The notes under the pieces are model-generated. The model saw only the letters and a list, made by a program, of their open reading frames with translations, had not been told where the DNA came from and searched no databases. A stretch of 64,000 bases of DNA from Aurelia coerulea (Eukaryota; Cnidaria; Scyphozoa; Semaeostomeae; Ulmaridae), in contig CM076951.1 of the NCBI GenBank assembly GCA_039566865.1, positions 13,525,484 to 13,589,483 on the forward strand, read 5' to 3'. Shown piece by piece: positions 25,086-35,189 of the stretch (position 1 is its first letter; each line of letters begins with the position of its first letter). A program made the position numbers and the translations under genes.

Positions 25086-25335
25086 TCTTAATTATATTTG
25101 CCCCATCCTTTGTACCTGTGGTCATGATAGAGAGTGAGAAGAAAAGACTCATCAATTTTGGCCCAATTTCAACATTGAAAATATTAGCGATTATAAATAA
25201 TAAATGATAAATAATAAATGGTAGTATATATACAAAGTTATGTAAAGTTTATTGTCTGTTTCCTCTTCTGTTATTGTTCATGTTGCTGTTTTTGTTGCTC
25301 GCTGTTCTTTTTGCATTTTCGGTGATAATCCGGAC

Positions 25336-25957
25336 TACCGGGTGAGCCAGAAATAAGTTCTCACTTTCTAAAATTCGTAGCACCACAAGTACTTCATGGA
25401 TTTGAATGATTCCAATTCTAGTTGAAAGCCAAAAGATCGAAGTATTTTTGTGATTTTTCTCGTCTTCTTACGAGCACTGCAAATATAGGTAAATTCAACT
25501 TTACAAAGATTTCATGGCTGCAAAATGACAGAAAAAAGGCCTAAAACACTTGATCAAATCGTTAGGACTCTCCTTACACACAACAATACGCACATTCGTT
25601 TCAGCTCTCTCAAGAGTTACAAGAAATAGATTCTCAAACAGATACTAAAATTTTTCAATCCCATGGCAATAGATGCGCAGACGATATCTCTAACCCATGA
25701 GAAATTGCATATTCTCTGTTGTTCTGATCGAGGAATCCTTTATTAAATTTTATGCCTTTTTCAGTCATTTTGCAACCATCAAGTTTTCGTAAGCTTGAAT
25801 TTACCAATATTTCCAATGCTCGTAAGAACGCGACAAAAATCACAAAAATACTTTGATATTTTGGCTGTCAAGCAAATATTGATTCATTCCAATCCATTTA
25901 GTACTCTTGATGCTATAAATTTTCAAAAGTGGGAACTTTTTTCTGGCTCACCCGGTA
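25336..25957. mobile_element. TA-flanked foldback MITE, copy 3
   Basis: Left end TACCGGGTGAGCCAGAAATA, right end TTTTTTCTGGCTCACCCGGTA with one T more or less, giving TA on both sides. Long inverted arms share AATCACAAAAATACTTTG-type segments. It lies just upstream (minus-strand sense) of the Penelope-like remnant. Confidence 0.75.
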
Positions 25958-26239
25958 TGTCCGGTTCATACAGACTGTTCATGTTCTCTACTATAGCATT
26001 TATCCTGATTGTTTCCTCTCGTTGGAGGATATTGTGGTGGTCCTTCATTATTTGGCAGATTTTTGTGTCTTAGAGTAGCTACCGCCTCTGCGTATTGTAC
26101 TGAAAGATTGTGGCTAAGGCCCCTGGTCAGATCAGAGTTAAAGCGAGAGAGAGTAAAAGGTGGAAAGTAGTTTGATTTGATGCTGCGGCAAAAAAAAGAT
26201 TATTTGGTTTGGTGGTAGAGCAAGGAACCGTAATGTCAA

Positions 26240-26590
26240 GATAGATCATTAACGAAAGTTTGAGGAAGCGGTAAAGGAAGTCTCTTGATAAGAACAGGAG
26301 CAGAACTAGGGAGGTTAGAAGGAGTAGAGAATAGTAAGGGAGAAGGGAGGAGTGAAGAAGGAATAGGAGTTGTGGAGGAGCTAATAGCTGGGACGAAACC
26401 ACGTAAAGTGGGTGTGTCGAAGGCGTGAATTTTGGGAGAAGGAAAGGGAGCGTGTGAAGTTAGGCCCGAGGGCCCTGGACAAGAGGGGATAGAATGCGAG
26501 CAAGAGGGGCTATAAGGGGAGCGAATGAATGAGAAAGTAGAGGGGGTAGGGAGTAAGCCACTGTTAGACGGTGGGTTAAAATTATTTGTA
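26240..26590 (-). CDS. Pro/Ser-rich open frame of unknown origin
   Basis: A minus-strand frame of about 115 codons without an ATG is open across this stretch and reads NPPSNSGLLPTP, PSCPGPSGL and TPTLRGFVPAISSS, then ends at TGA. It may be an exon or an N-terminal part of the degraded Penelope-like element on the same strand; two short acidic open frames with splice-like donors lie further upstream (26600-26800 and 27188-27383). I cannot assign a function. Confidence 0.3.
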
Positions 26591-26819
26591 TTACCTACCT
26601 CTTAGGCCAAGTTTTTTGCTTAGTATTTTTTTGCCTTTGTAATCCTGTCTAGGAGCAGGTATTATTTGATCATCGTCGCATATCTGTATGTCGTCTGTCA
26701 AGGCTAGAATGTCATCTTCTTCTTCTCTTGACAGTTCTTCGGTGGTTATATTTGCGTGCATCGTTTCTTTAGTAATCTGCCCTGAGCGGCAAGGTACTAG
26801 GAAAAAGAGTGAATACAAT

Positions 26820-28100
26820 TGTTAGTTATACTCGCAGATGTTTGGGAATGAGGTATGAGGTTTGGTGTGCATGTTGATCTGGTGGAATTTGTATTTGTCT
26901 TCAGTTTAAAGAGTTACACATCTTTCTCAAGGGTTTAACCCAGATGTACTATCAGGAAATATTTAAGAAACCAAATATGTATAGAGAGCTGGTGGTAGTT
27001 TTCATATAAAACGTTCAGTTGAAGAGATCTTGAATACTAATGTGATTAAATTGACAATATTAAGCAGTATACGTAGGGCGAGACCAAAAGGCATGTATAT
27101 TAGACTGGGAAGGAAGATTCGAGTTAAGCACAAAAGTGATGATGAAAAGCATGTATTCAATGTATAAGATGTGTCAGTATATAAGCTTACCACTTTCTGT
27201 AATTGAGTTTGAGTTGTTTTTTGTTATGTCATTGGTGTCGACATCCATTTCGGCGGTGTTCGCAGTGGTGTTTGAGGTGACATCCATAGAGCAGTTTTTT
27301 GCTGTTGTTTTTTGCTGTGGTTTCTTTTCTTTACTTGCAGTGGTTGTGGTATGCAATCGAGGATGAGCTGGGGTCGCACGCACTTAAATATATGTTAATT
27401 CAATAGGCATAGAACTACCAGTAAAATCACTGACATAAACGCCTCGCTTTTCGAAGCAAATTGGCTTCTTGAAGAGGCAAAAATGCAGCTGCAGTATTCA
27501 TAAACAAAGAAAATTGAATCCTTTTTGCCCTAGCGATCATGAAAACTTTTCTCATTGTACTTTGCTTTCGCCGAAGAGCAAAGGCCCTTGATTTTGAGCT
27601 CAAACGATATAAGTAAATTAGAAACAAGATTGCTTGCACATCCATGTCATAACGGCTGAGAAAGGAAGTACATTTGTTGACTAAAATATTGCGGGATCTT
27701 TTCAATAATAAAATTTTGGCGTTAATCGATTGGTTTACCCTTTTGACCTGCTTATCGTGCAAGCTGTCAAAATTTATTTGACATCTAACCTTACCCAAAG
27801 TTTCCTGGTATGCACGATTTTTGTTCAACACTTTGGTATGACCGATCTTCAAGCTTAAGAATGACAGGGATTAGGAAAGGAGAGCTTGGTGTGACCGCGA
27901 CCAATATCTCCATATACTAATCCCATCTCCAGGAGCTTTGCATCTGAACAACTTGCAGCTATATCATCATCAATCTTGTTAACCATGAATGCTAGCAGCA
28001 GGTAATGAATTCTTCTTGACACAAGAAACTGTTGAATCTAAAAGAGATGCATATGAAAGAACACACATAATTATTTCCGGTTTTTTCCTTCAGAGGGTAT
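26820..28100. other. Unassigned stretch upstream of the Merlin-type element
   Basis: Contains a Thr/Asn-rich minus-strand frame (27188-27383) ending at a good GTAAGC donor, and a 141-codon basic frame (27427-27852) with no recognisable domain. Neither can be confirmed as a gene. Confidence 0.3.
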
Positions 28101-28107
28101 CAACCAA

Positions 28108-29600
28108 GGACAAATTTCGGCGGAACTTACGAATTCGGAACATCGTTTATATATATAAGCTATATACTATATGAAAGCCTGTACTATAAGGAGTCTGAAT
28201 ATGCAATAATATTTGGGGTAACCCCCCTACGAGGAAAGTTATCGGCAAAACATGATCGCAGTGATTGGGCCTAAACTTCACATCATAAGTCGCTTACCGA
28301 ACGTACCGCTTGGTCGGTACGAACACGAAAAAGTACGACTTCTTTGGCCTAAAACGTTGACTGCAGACACCGATTCATGGCCTAAACAAGGCAGCCTTTC
28401 ACAAACATTAGCAGCAATAGACAAATGCTTTAGAAACTACTTTGTAAACTCACCCCGCCATGAGCAAGTCTTTTCTCTACACCACGAAGGCTGTAAATGA
28501 AAATTTGAGCGCCACTTCCACCTGGTTTCTTGCGAACTGGCGGCGCCACCGCCAAATAATTATCTGTTTCGCGCCAAAATCCAAGCTTACATCCAAGCGA
28601 GGCAACCTCGATTCTATTTGTATGGGGCACTGTCTATTTTTAGCGCTAGGGCTACAGGGCCAAAGGGCTTCGTGCTGGGGGTATCAGAGTTTTTTCCTTG
28701 CTTAAAGGTAATGCCTCTTATTCCTGTTTTTCTTTGCTTTTTTGGAAAAATAGGCCGATTCTGAAAATTATTATTTCTTCTCAAACTTTAAGGTCATGGG
28801 CTTTGCTTTTTTGGAAAAATAGGCCGATTTTGAAAATTCGTTTTTTTTCTCAAACTTTAAGGTCATGGGCTTTGCTTTTTTGGAAAAATAGGCCGATTTT
28901 GGAAATTTTTATTTTTTGTTAAACTTTAAGGTCAGAGGCTTTGCACTTTTTTGGAGAAATAGGCCGACTTTGAAAATTCTTATTTCTTCTCAAACTTTAA
29001 GGTCATAGGCTTTGCTTTTTTGGAAAAATAGGCCGATTTTGGAAATTCGTATTTCTTCTCAAACTTTAAGGTCATGGGCTTTGCTTTTTTTGAAAAATAG
29101 GCCGATTTTGGAAATTTTTATTTTTTCTTAAACTTTAAGGTGATATGCTTTGCTTTTTCGCAAAAAAAGGCCGATTTTGAAAATTCTTATTTTTTTCCGA
29201 ACTTTAATAAGGTCATAGGCTTTGCTTTTTTGGAAAAATAGGCCGATTTTGGAAATTCGTATTTCTTCTCAAACTTTAAGGTCATGGGCTTTGCTTTTTT
29301 TGAAAAATAGGCCGATTTTGGAAATTTTTATTTTTTGTTAAACTTTAAGGTCAGAGGCTTTGCACTTTTTTGGAAAAATAGGCCGACTTTGAAAATTCTT
29401 ATTTCTTCTCAAACTTTAAGGTCATAGGCTTTGCTTTTTTGGAAAAATAGGCCGATTTTGGAAATTCGTATTTTTTCTTAAACTTTAAGGTCATATGCTT
29501 TGCTTTTTCGCAAAAAAAGGCCGATTTTGAAAATTCTTATTTTTTTCCGAACTTTAATAAGGTCATAGGCTTTGCTTTTTTGGAAAAATAGGCCTTTTCA
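28108..29600. repeat. Left inverted arm with 68-bp minisatellite
   Basis: From 28730 to 29595 there are about 12 tandem units of roughly 68 bp, each with GGCTTTGCTTTTTTGGAAAA, TAGGCCGATTTTGAAAATT and CAAACTTTAAGGTCAT. Sub-variants (GCTTTTTCGCAAAAAAAGG) recur in the same order twice, which suggests a higher-order unit of several repeats was duplicated. Confidence 0.85.
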
Positions 29601-29652
29601 TTAGTAAAACTAGAATTTGAAAATTCTCTGTTTTCCAAGAAAGTGCGGCATA

Positions 29653-30022
29653 TACACTTATTTTTGTTATGAGAAACTGTCCATAACGCACTCAACTCTA
29701 AAAAATTTAGAAGCTCCAGTACTAGGAAAATATAACGCACAAAACTATTTACTTTGATAAAAGAAATCATTGACATAGTTTTACTTTCATTTGTTTCCTG
29801 TATCAAATTATTTGTAAGGTACTTGAGAGGCGTGCAAACATTAGAAAGGCTTAAAAAACCTTGTTTGGACATGTTCACGAGGGCACATGTATTGAATATG
29901 AAGATTGTTATAGGACCTCTAAGAAACTCGTAAGGAACTCTGGGTACTCAAAATCTGACGATTTTAAGGAATCTTCAGTACTGGCCTAAATTCTTAGTTG
30001 CTTGTAAAAAAAATAACGTGTA
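29653..30022. mobile_element. MITE with ATAAGAAAC-type ends, copy 4
   Basis: Starts TACACTTATTTTTGTTATGA, ends AAAATAACGTGTA with interior AAGAAAC-type motifs and TACTGGCCTAAATTCTTAG. It sits just inside the left arm of the Merlin-type element. Confidence 0.6.
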
Positions 30023-30169
30023 GTACGGCCTATTCCGAAACGATAACGTGAAAGGCTTTTGCGTCTTTATTTAAAATTGAACGATTGCCAAGTGCATAAA
30101 GATTTGTATCCAATTGCAGAAGGTTGCAATTTTAACGAGATATTGTTAAAACAACTATTCATCTGGACT

Positions 30170-30850
30170 TCTTGCGCATATGTCAGGTAAATGTATCCCT
30201 TTGGAAACAATGCGAGTAGCCATCAGATTAACCAAACTTTTATCCAACGGCATGGAGATTTCTATTTGGGCGCATACAAGTCTATTTGGGCGTAAAAGAA
30301 GGTATTCGTTTTAATGACAAAAATAGATAGAAAATCATCGCTACTATTTATATAACTATTCATTTGGACTTCCTACATGTATTACTGTTATGTATCCCAG
30401 TTGAAGCAATGCGAGCAGGCCTCAGATTAACCAAACTTCTATCCAACAGCATGGAGATTTCTATTTGGGCGCATACAAGTCTATTTGGGCGCAAAAGAAG
30501 GTATTCGTTTTAATGACAAAAATAGATAGAAAATCGTCGCTACTGTTTATACAACTATTCATTAGGACTTCCTACATGTATTACTGTTATGTATCCCAAC
30601 TAAAAGCAATGCGAGTAGCCATCAGATTAACCAAACTTTTATCCAACGGCATGGAGATTTCTATTTGGGCGCATACAAGTCTATTTGGGCGTAAAAGAAG
30701 GTATTCGTTTTAATGACAAAAATTGATAAAAAATAATCGCTACTGTTTATACAACTATTCATTAGAACTTCCTACATGTATTACTGTTATGTATCCCAGT
30801 TGAAGCAATGCGAGCAGCCGTCAGATTTACCAAGCCTCTATCAACCGCAT
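30170..30850. repeat. Tandem repeat, unit about 200 bp, about 3.3 copies
   Basis: Units share TTGAAGCAATGCGAG, CAGATTAACCAAACTT, GGCATGGAGATTTCTATTTG, GGCGCATACAAGTCTATTTG and AAAAGAAGGTATTCGTTTTA; starts recur near 30232, 30434 and 30633. Located in the Merlin-type core between the left arm and the kinase frame. The last copy is diverged. Confidence 0.8.
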
Positions 30851-31246
30851 GAAGATATCTATCCTCGCGCATAGAAGTATATGTCATCTACAGTCAGGGT
30901 TATAATTTTGATGTAAAAACATTCAGTTGTTTCAACATAGTTGATACAACCTAAAACGCTGAATAAAACTGTAACTTTTAAATGAAAGCAAATTGACCAT
31001 ATATGGTAAAAGGTATATTTGCTCACATGACCATGGGAAAAGTTGAAATTTATATCTAATCATTTGAAAATCATCTTAGAACCCCTTAAATTACCTCCAA
31101 AGCCAAAATAAAGAATGACACAAAAGTTGAAGAAGAGGGGAATGCATGGTGCCCATATTTTACAACCAAATCAGTAACTGATGCTGCAATCCAAGAAATA
31201 CATCATTATAGTACGGAAAAATCATTAAACCTGGCAAAAATAGTTT

Positions 31247-32077
31247 CTATCTAATTGTTTTAATGAAATTAGCTATCATTTGAGCATTCGGACGGTTGTC
31301 CTTTGCTCGACATGATTCACACACTTTTATAAGTTTGTCTTTATCATCTCCTGCACACATTGATTCGGCAACTTTCTTCATTAGAACCCCTAAAGAGAAA
31401 ATGTCACTATTGATGGAGTGTGCATCTTGTCCGCTCAAAATGTCTGGGTCAACATGGGAATGAAAGGATTGATATTTCCTTTTCAAGGAAACTGACGTTC
31501 TTGTGGCCTCGCCAAAGTCCAAAATAACTGGCGTCCATTCCCTGGTTTGGTCACCGTTATCTTGCACAACTTTAAATTTCACAATAGCAACATTGTCAGT
31601 TTTCAAGTCATTGTGGATAAATCCATTGCAGTGTATGTGGTGAAGTCCCATGGCCAATTTTTCAAGGATAGCTAACTTTTCTCCGTCAGTGACTTGTTCG
31701 GAGTTGTTACGCAAAAGTTTCAAAATAGTCAAACAAGTATCATGACGGGTGCACAGCTGCATTACCAACGAATAAGGCCTAGAATTTAAAATCACACCGA
31801 ACAATAGCGGAACGCTGTGATGTGGAGTGATGTTGATAAGGGTTCTTGCTTCCTTTATTGTGCGGTTCCTCATTGAGTTTAAAGAATAACTCGCGTTTTC
31901 TTTATACTCCTTGACAGCAACTGTCAATTTACGGTACAACATAATAGAAACCCTTGCAAAAGTTCCTTCTCCCAAAAACAAAGACAATTCTGCACAATGC
32001 GAAACTGCTGTTTTGCATGCATGATTTAATGTGCCATAACCATGAGTATAAAAAAGGATGTTTTCACAGAAAAGAAA
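31247..32077 (-). CDS. Protein-kinase-like open frame in the Merlin-type element
   Basis: The 277-codon open frame encodes a near-complete protein kinase domain. Numbering from the codon 31985-31987, I see the glycine loop LGEGTF (5-10), the VAVK lysine (K26), a candidate alpha-C glutamate (E46), HNDLKTDN (catalytic D127, N132) in place of the usual HRDLKxxN, and DFG (D157), then SDIFSLG as the alpha-F region. All key catalytic residues are present, so activity is plausible. It resembles Ser/Thr kinases that are heavily expanded in cnidarian genomes. No in-frame ATG precedes the glycine loop: the first is at residue 16, and the open frame continues upstream through HACKTAVSHCAELSL to a TAG at 32078. 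The start is thus unknown; an upstream exon or a non-ATG start is needed. It is divergent to the transposase, which begins at 32088. Role in the element is unknown. Confidence 0.75.
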   Translation of the reverse strand, partial: FLFCENILFYTHGYGTLNHACKTAVSHCAELSLFLGEGTFARVSIMLYRKLTVAVKEYKENASYSLNSMRNRTIKEARTLINITPHHSVPLLFGVILNSRPYSLVMQLCTRHDTCLTILKLLRNNSEQVTDGEKLAILEKLAMGLHHIHCNGFIHNDLKTDNVAIVKFKVVQDNGDQTREWTPVILDFGEATRTSVSLKRKYQSFHSHVDPDILSGQDAHSINSDIFSLGVLMKKVAESMCAGDDKDKLIKVCESCRAKDNRPNAQMIANFIKTIR

Positions 32078-32087
32078 CTAAAATTTC

Positions 32088-33038
32088 ATGACTGTACTGA
32101 TACACCACTACAACGAAAAACGAAAAAATATAGCCATGAATATGTTCGACCTCTATCAGATTTTGTACCAAGGAAATCTGCAACTGATCCAGTGGATGCA
32201 GGCACGAAACCTGTTAAAGCCACAGATGAGGTGTGCGGCCAGAAATTGCAGGCGCCAGATGCAGCTGCAGGCTAGAGATGGGCAAGATGGCTATCGTTGG
32301 AGATGCTCATTTGCAAGATGTCGTTCCAGCAAAACGATCAGAGATGGCAGCTTCTTCGCACAATCCAACCTTACACTCCAGCAGCTCATATTTGTGATAT
32401 ACTGTTGGTGTGTAGGGATGTCTATGTCAACAACAACGATTGTTATTGGATTGGCGGAGAAAACTGTCATCGATTGGTTCAATTTCCTGAGAGAAGAATG
32501 CTCTGCAAAGCTGGTAAGGATGCCGTGGCAGGACAAACTCATTGGCGGCGTCGGTGAAATAGTTGAGGTCGACGAATCGGTAATGATTAAAAGAAAATAT
32601 AACAGTGATCATTATCGAGAGCAGCACAATCAATGGGTTTTCGGGATGTACGATCGTCAAAGGAGAGTTGGGTGGATTGAATTTGTAGAAAGCCGAGACG
32701 CGCCCACATTATTACCTCTTATCCAACGATACGTACGTCCCGGAACGATGATATATTCCGACGGTTGGGCGGCCTACAACAACCTGCCAAACATCGGCTA
32801 TGGGCACGACCGTGTCATACACGCAGATAACTTTGTCGACCCTGTCACTGGTCTGCACACAAATGCCGTTGAAGCATACTGGTCCAGGGCAAAGCAAAAG
32901 CTAAAGGCTGTCTACGGCTCAAGGCTGCATATGGTGCCGTCATATCTGGATGAATACCTGTGGCGGGAACGATTCGGCCTCCAAACAGCTGCAGCATTCG
33001 ACAACATGCTGGCACACATTGCAGAACATTATAATTAA
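32088..33038 (+). CDS. Merlin-superfamily (IS1595-like) DDE transposase
   Basis: An intact 316-codon frame with a true ATG and a TAA stop. The N-terminal zinc finger has C49, C54, C73 and C78. The catalytic core shows EVDES (D162), then QWVFGMYDRQ, RYVRPGTMIYSDGWAAY (D225), HADNFVDPVTGLHTNAVE (E262) and a C-terminal YLDEYLWRERF. This order and the DDE spacing are those of Merlin transposases, the eukaryotic relatives of bacterial IS1016/IS1595. It would act in the nucleus, cutting at the ends of the inverted arms. No introns or stops are present, so this copy may be functional. An alternative start at Met17 or Met19 is possible. Confidence 0.92.
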   Translation: MTVLIHHYNEKRKNIAMNMFDLYQILYQGNLQLIQWMQARNLLKPQMRCAARNCRRQMQLQARDGQDGYRWRCSFARCRSSKTIRDGSFFAQSNLTLQQLIFVIYCWCVGMSMSTTTIVIGLAEKTVIDWFNFLREECSAKLVRMPWQDKLIGGVGEIVEVDESVMIKRKYNSDHYREQHNQWVFGMYDRQRRVGWIEFVESRDAPTLLPLIQRYVRPGTMIYSDGWAAYNNLPNIGYGHDRVIHADNFVDPVTGLHTNAVEAYWSRAKQKLKAVYGSRLHMVPSYLDEYLWRERFGLQTAAAFDNMLAHIAEHYN

Positions 33039-33284
33039 TAATTTTCGTTTGAACACTAAAACTTTATACGCTAGATGTAGCATTGACATCTTACCATTTC
33101 TATTTTGTAGGCATTTTAGTTTTATTCTTTATTCATACTGGAGTTAAAACGCGTTATATGTTGTTATTATTTTTACTTTCTCCTCAAAAGAAGCTATGGC
33201 CATGAAATGAATGATGCACGTTTGGCACGTCACAATAAATTGTACACCAGATCGAATTTGAAGGTGCAAACTTAATCGTTAGCA

Positions 33285-34858
33285 AAACGCAAAAAAGCAA
33301 AGCCTATGACCTTAAAGTTTGAGAAAAAATAAGCATTTTCAAAATCGGCCTATTTTTTGCGAAAAAGCAACGCATACGACCTTAAAGTTTAGGCAAAAAT
33401 AAGAATTTTCAAAATCGGCCTATTTTTCCAAAAAAGCAAAGCCTATGACCTTAAAGTTTAAGAAAAAAATACGAATTTTCAAAATCGGCCTATTTTGCCA
33501 AAAAAGCAAAGCCCATGACCTTAAAGTTTGAGAGAAAATAAAAATTTTCAAAATCGGCCTATTTTTCCAAAAAAGCAAAGCCTGTGACCTTAAAGTCTAA
33601 GAAAAAATACGAATTTTCAAAATCGGCCTACACTCCTTTTTTTTTATAAGAAACCAACCGCTTATAAGAAACGGTAGGCTCAATTTTTCGAAAGCTAAGG
33701 AACAACCCTACCTGGATTGAAAAATGCTAAGAAACTTTTGTAATTTTCAGTTTTAATTTTCCTGTCGCACACAAAAATGTTTTGACATAGTACAGTTATA
33801 GCAACTGTTTGGACATTCATTTGAGTGCGAATCATGTTATTTACTTGTTTTGAGATCTTACTGAGTAATTTTGCGAGCCCTTTCGACAAAACAAAATCAA
33901 CTCTACATTGCCGGAATCAAAAATATAAGAAACACATAAGAAACTTTTGGTAGCTAAATGGCCCAAAAATTTAACAAAAAAATGGCCTACCAGCCACGGA
34001 CCTTAGTTTCTTATAAAAAAAATGAGTGTATTTTTCCAAAAAAGCAAAGCCCATGACCTTAAAGTTTGAGAAGAAAAAATATCAATTTTCAAAGTCGGCC
34101 TATTTTTCCAAAAAAGCAAAGCCTAGGACCGTGAAGTTTAGGAAAAAATAATAACTTTCAAAGTCGGCCTATTTTTCCAAAAAAGCAAAGCCTATGACCT
34201 TAAAGTTTAAGAAAAAATAAGAATTTCAGAATCGACCTATTTTTCCAAAAAAGCAAAGAAAAACAGGAATAAGAGGTATTACCTTTTAGCAAGGAAAATA
34301 CTCTGATACCCCCAGAACGAAACCCTCTGGCCCTGTAGCCCTAGCGCTAGAAATAGACAGTGCCCATAGAAATGGAAGCGAGGTTGCCTCACTTGGATGT
34401 GAGCTTGGATTTTGGCGCGAAACAGATAATTATTTGGCGGTGGCGCCGCCAGTTCGCAAGAAACCAGGTGGAAGTGGCTCTCAAATGTTCATTTACAGCC
34501 TGGTGTGGCAGGGAGTTAGAATCCTGTTCATATGGCGGGGTGAGTTTACAAAGTAGTTTCTAAAGCATTTGTTTCTTGTTGTTAATGTTGGTGAAAAGCT
34601 GCCTTGTTTAGGCCATGAAATTCGTTTTAGGCCAAAGAAGTCGTACTTTTTCGTGTTCGTACCGACCAAGCGGTACGTTCGGTAAGCGACTTATGATGTG
34701 AAGTTTAGGCCCAATCACTGCGATCATGTTTTGCCGATAACTTTCCTCGTAGGGGGGTTACCCCAAATATTATTGCATATTCAGACTCCTTATAGTACAG
34801 GCTTTCATATAGTATATAGCTTATATATATAAACGATGTTCCGAATTCGTAAGTTCCG
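33285..34858. repeat. Right inverted arm with 68-bp minisatellite
   Basis: Inverse of the left arm. Minisatellite units (AAAAAAGCAAAGCCTATGAC, CTTAAAGTTT, AAAATCGGCCTATTTTTCC) occur at 33285-33630 and 34030-34255, separated by a MITE. It has about 8 or 9 units against about 12 in the left arm. Confidence 0.82.
33629..34030. mobile_element. MITE inserted in a minisatellite unit, TA duplication, copy 5
   Basis: The unit sequence AATCGGCCTATTTTTCC is split as AATCGGCC-TA, element, TA-TTTTTCC. The element begins CACTCCTTTTTTTTTATAAG and ends CTTATAAAAAAAATGAGTG. The neighbouring intact units give a ready empty-site comparison and prove a TA target duplication for this family. Confidence 0.9.
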
Positions 34859-34861
34859 CCA

Positions 34862-35030
34862 AAAATCCTTGGTTTGGAAATGTTCACGAGGGCACTGGTA
34901 AGTGAACATGAAGATTGTTCTGGAGCCTCTAAGAACCCGTAAGAAACTCTGAGTACTGAAAATCTGATAATTTTAAGAAATTTTCAGTACTGACCCAAAT
35001 CCTTAGTTCCTTATAAAAAATAAACGTGTA
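34862..35030. mobile_element. Right-half fragment of the ATAAGAAAC MITE family
   Basis: Contains ATGTTCACGAGGGCAC, GAACATGAAGATTGTTC, CAGTACTGACCCAAATCC and CTTATAAAAAATAAACGTGTA with the order found in full copies. It directly abuts the end of the right Merlin arm, while the matching left half is not found on the other side of that element. Confidence 0.6.
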
Positions 35031-35044
35031 CATATTCATACGCG

Positions 35045-35165
35045 TAGGAGACAGTCCCCCCCCCCCAACGTCGCAAAATTTCGCAAAAATCAGCCATAAT
35101 CGGGCAGAAATCGGCCTCAAGTCGGGCAAAATTTCTTTAACAATTAATTTTTTATCGGAACCCCC
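35045..35165. repeat. Dispersed repeat with CCCGACTT motif, copy 1
   Basis: A C-tract is followed by AACGTCGCAAAATTTCGC, CAGCCATAATCGGGCAGAA and CGGCCTCAAGTCGGGC. The inverse copy is at 37445-37605. Confidence 0.6.
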
Positions 35166-35189
35166 CTCCCACTAATTTATCTCCTCCTC

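Larger units (their letters stand above)
28108..34858. mobile_element. Composite Merlin-type DNA transposon with long foldback arms
   Basis: The left arm starts GGCGGAACTTACGAATTCGG and the right arm ends with its exact inverse. The arms (about 28108-29600 and 33285-34858) also share, in inverted order, the segments TATATATAAGCTATATAC, GGGGTAACCCCCCTACGAGG, a GTACCG-rich hairpin region and a 68-bp minisatellite. The core encodes an IS1595/Merlin transposase (+) and a kinase-like frame (-), plus a 200-bp tandem repeat. Two MITEs have inserted later (29653 and 33629). I could not find a convincing 8-9-bp target duplication, and the right flank is part of an older MITE, so the exact outer limits are provisional. 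Confidence 0.75.

Noticed and set aside
27427..27852. 141-codon minus-strand frame rich in Lys/Arg/Leu
   Set aside because: No recognisable domain, start context or neighbouring exon; could be chance in AT-rich DNA.
28730..29595. CRISPR-like array of 68-bp repeats
   Set aside because: No unique spacers between units; this is a minisatellite in a eukaryotic transposon arm.
28090..34880. CCAAGG next to both ends of the Merlin-type element as target duplication
   Set aside because: It is inverted, not direct, so it belongs to the ends or is chance; the right flank is part of an older MITE.
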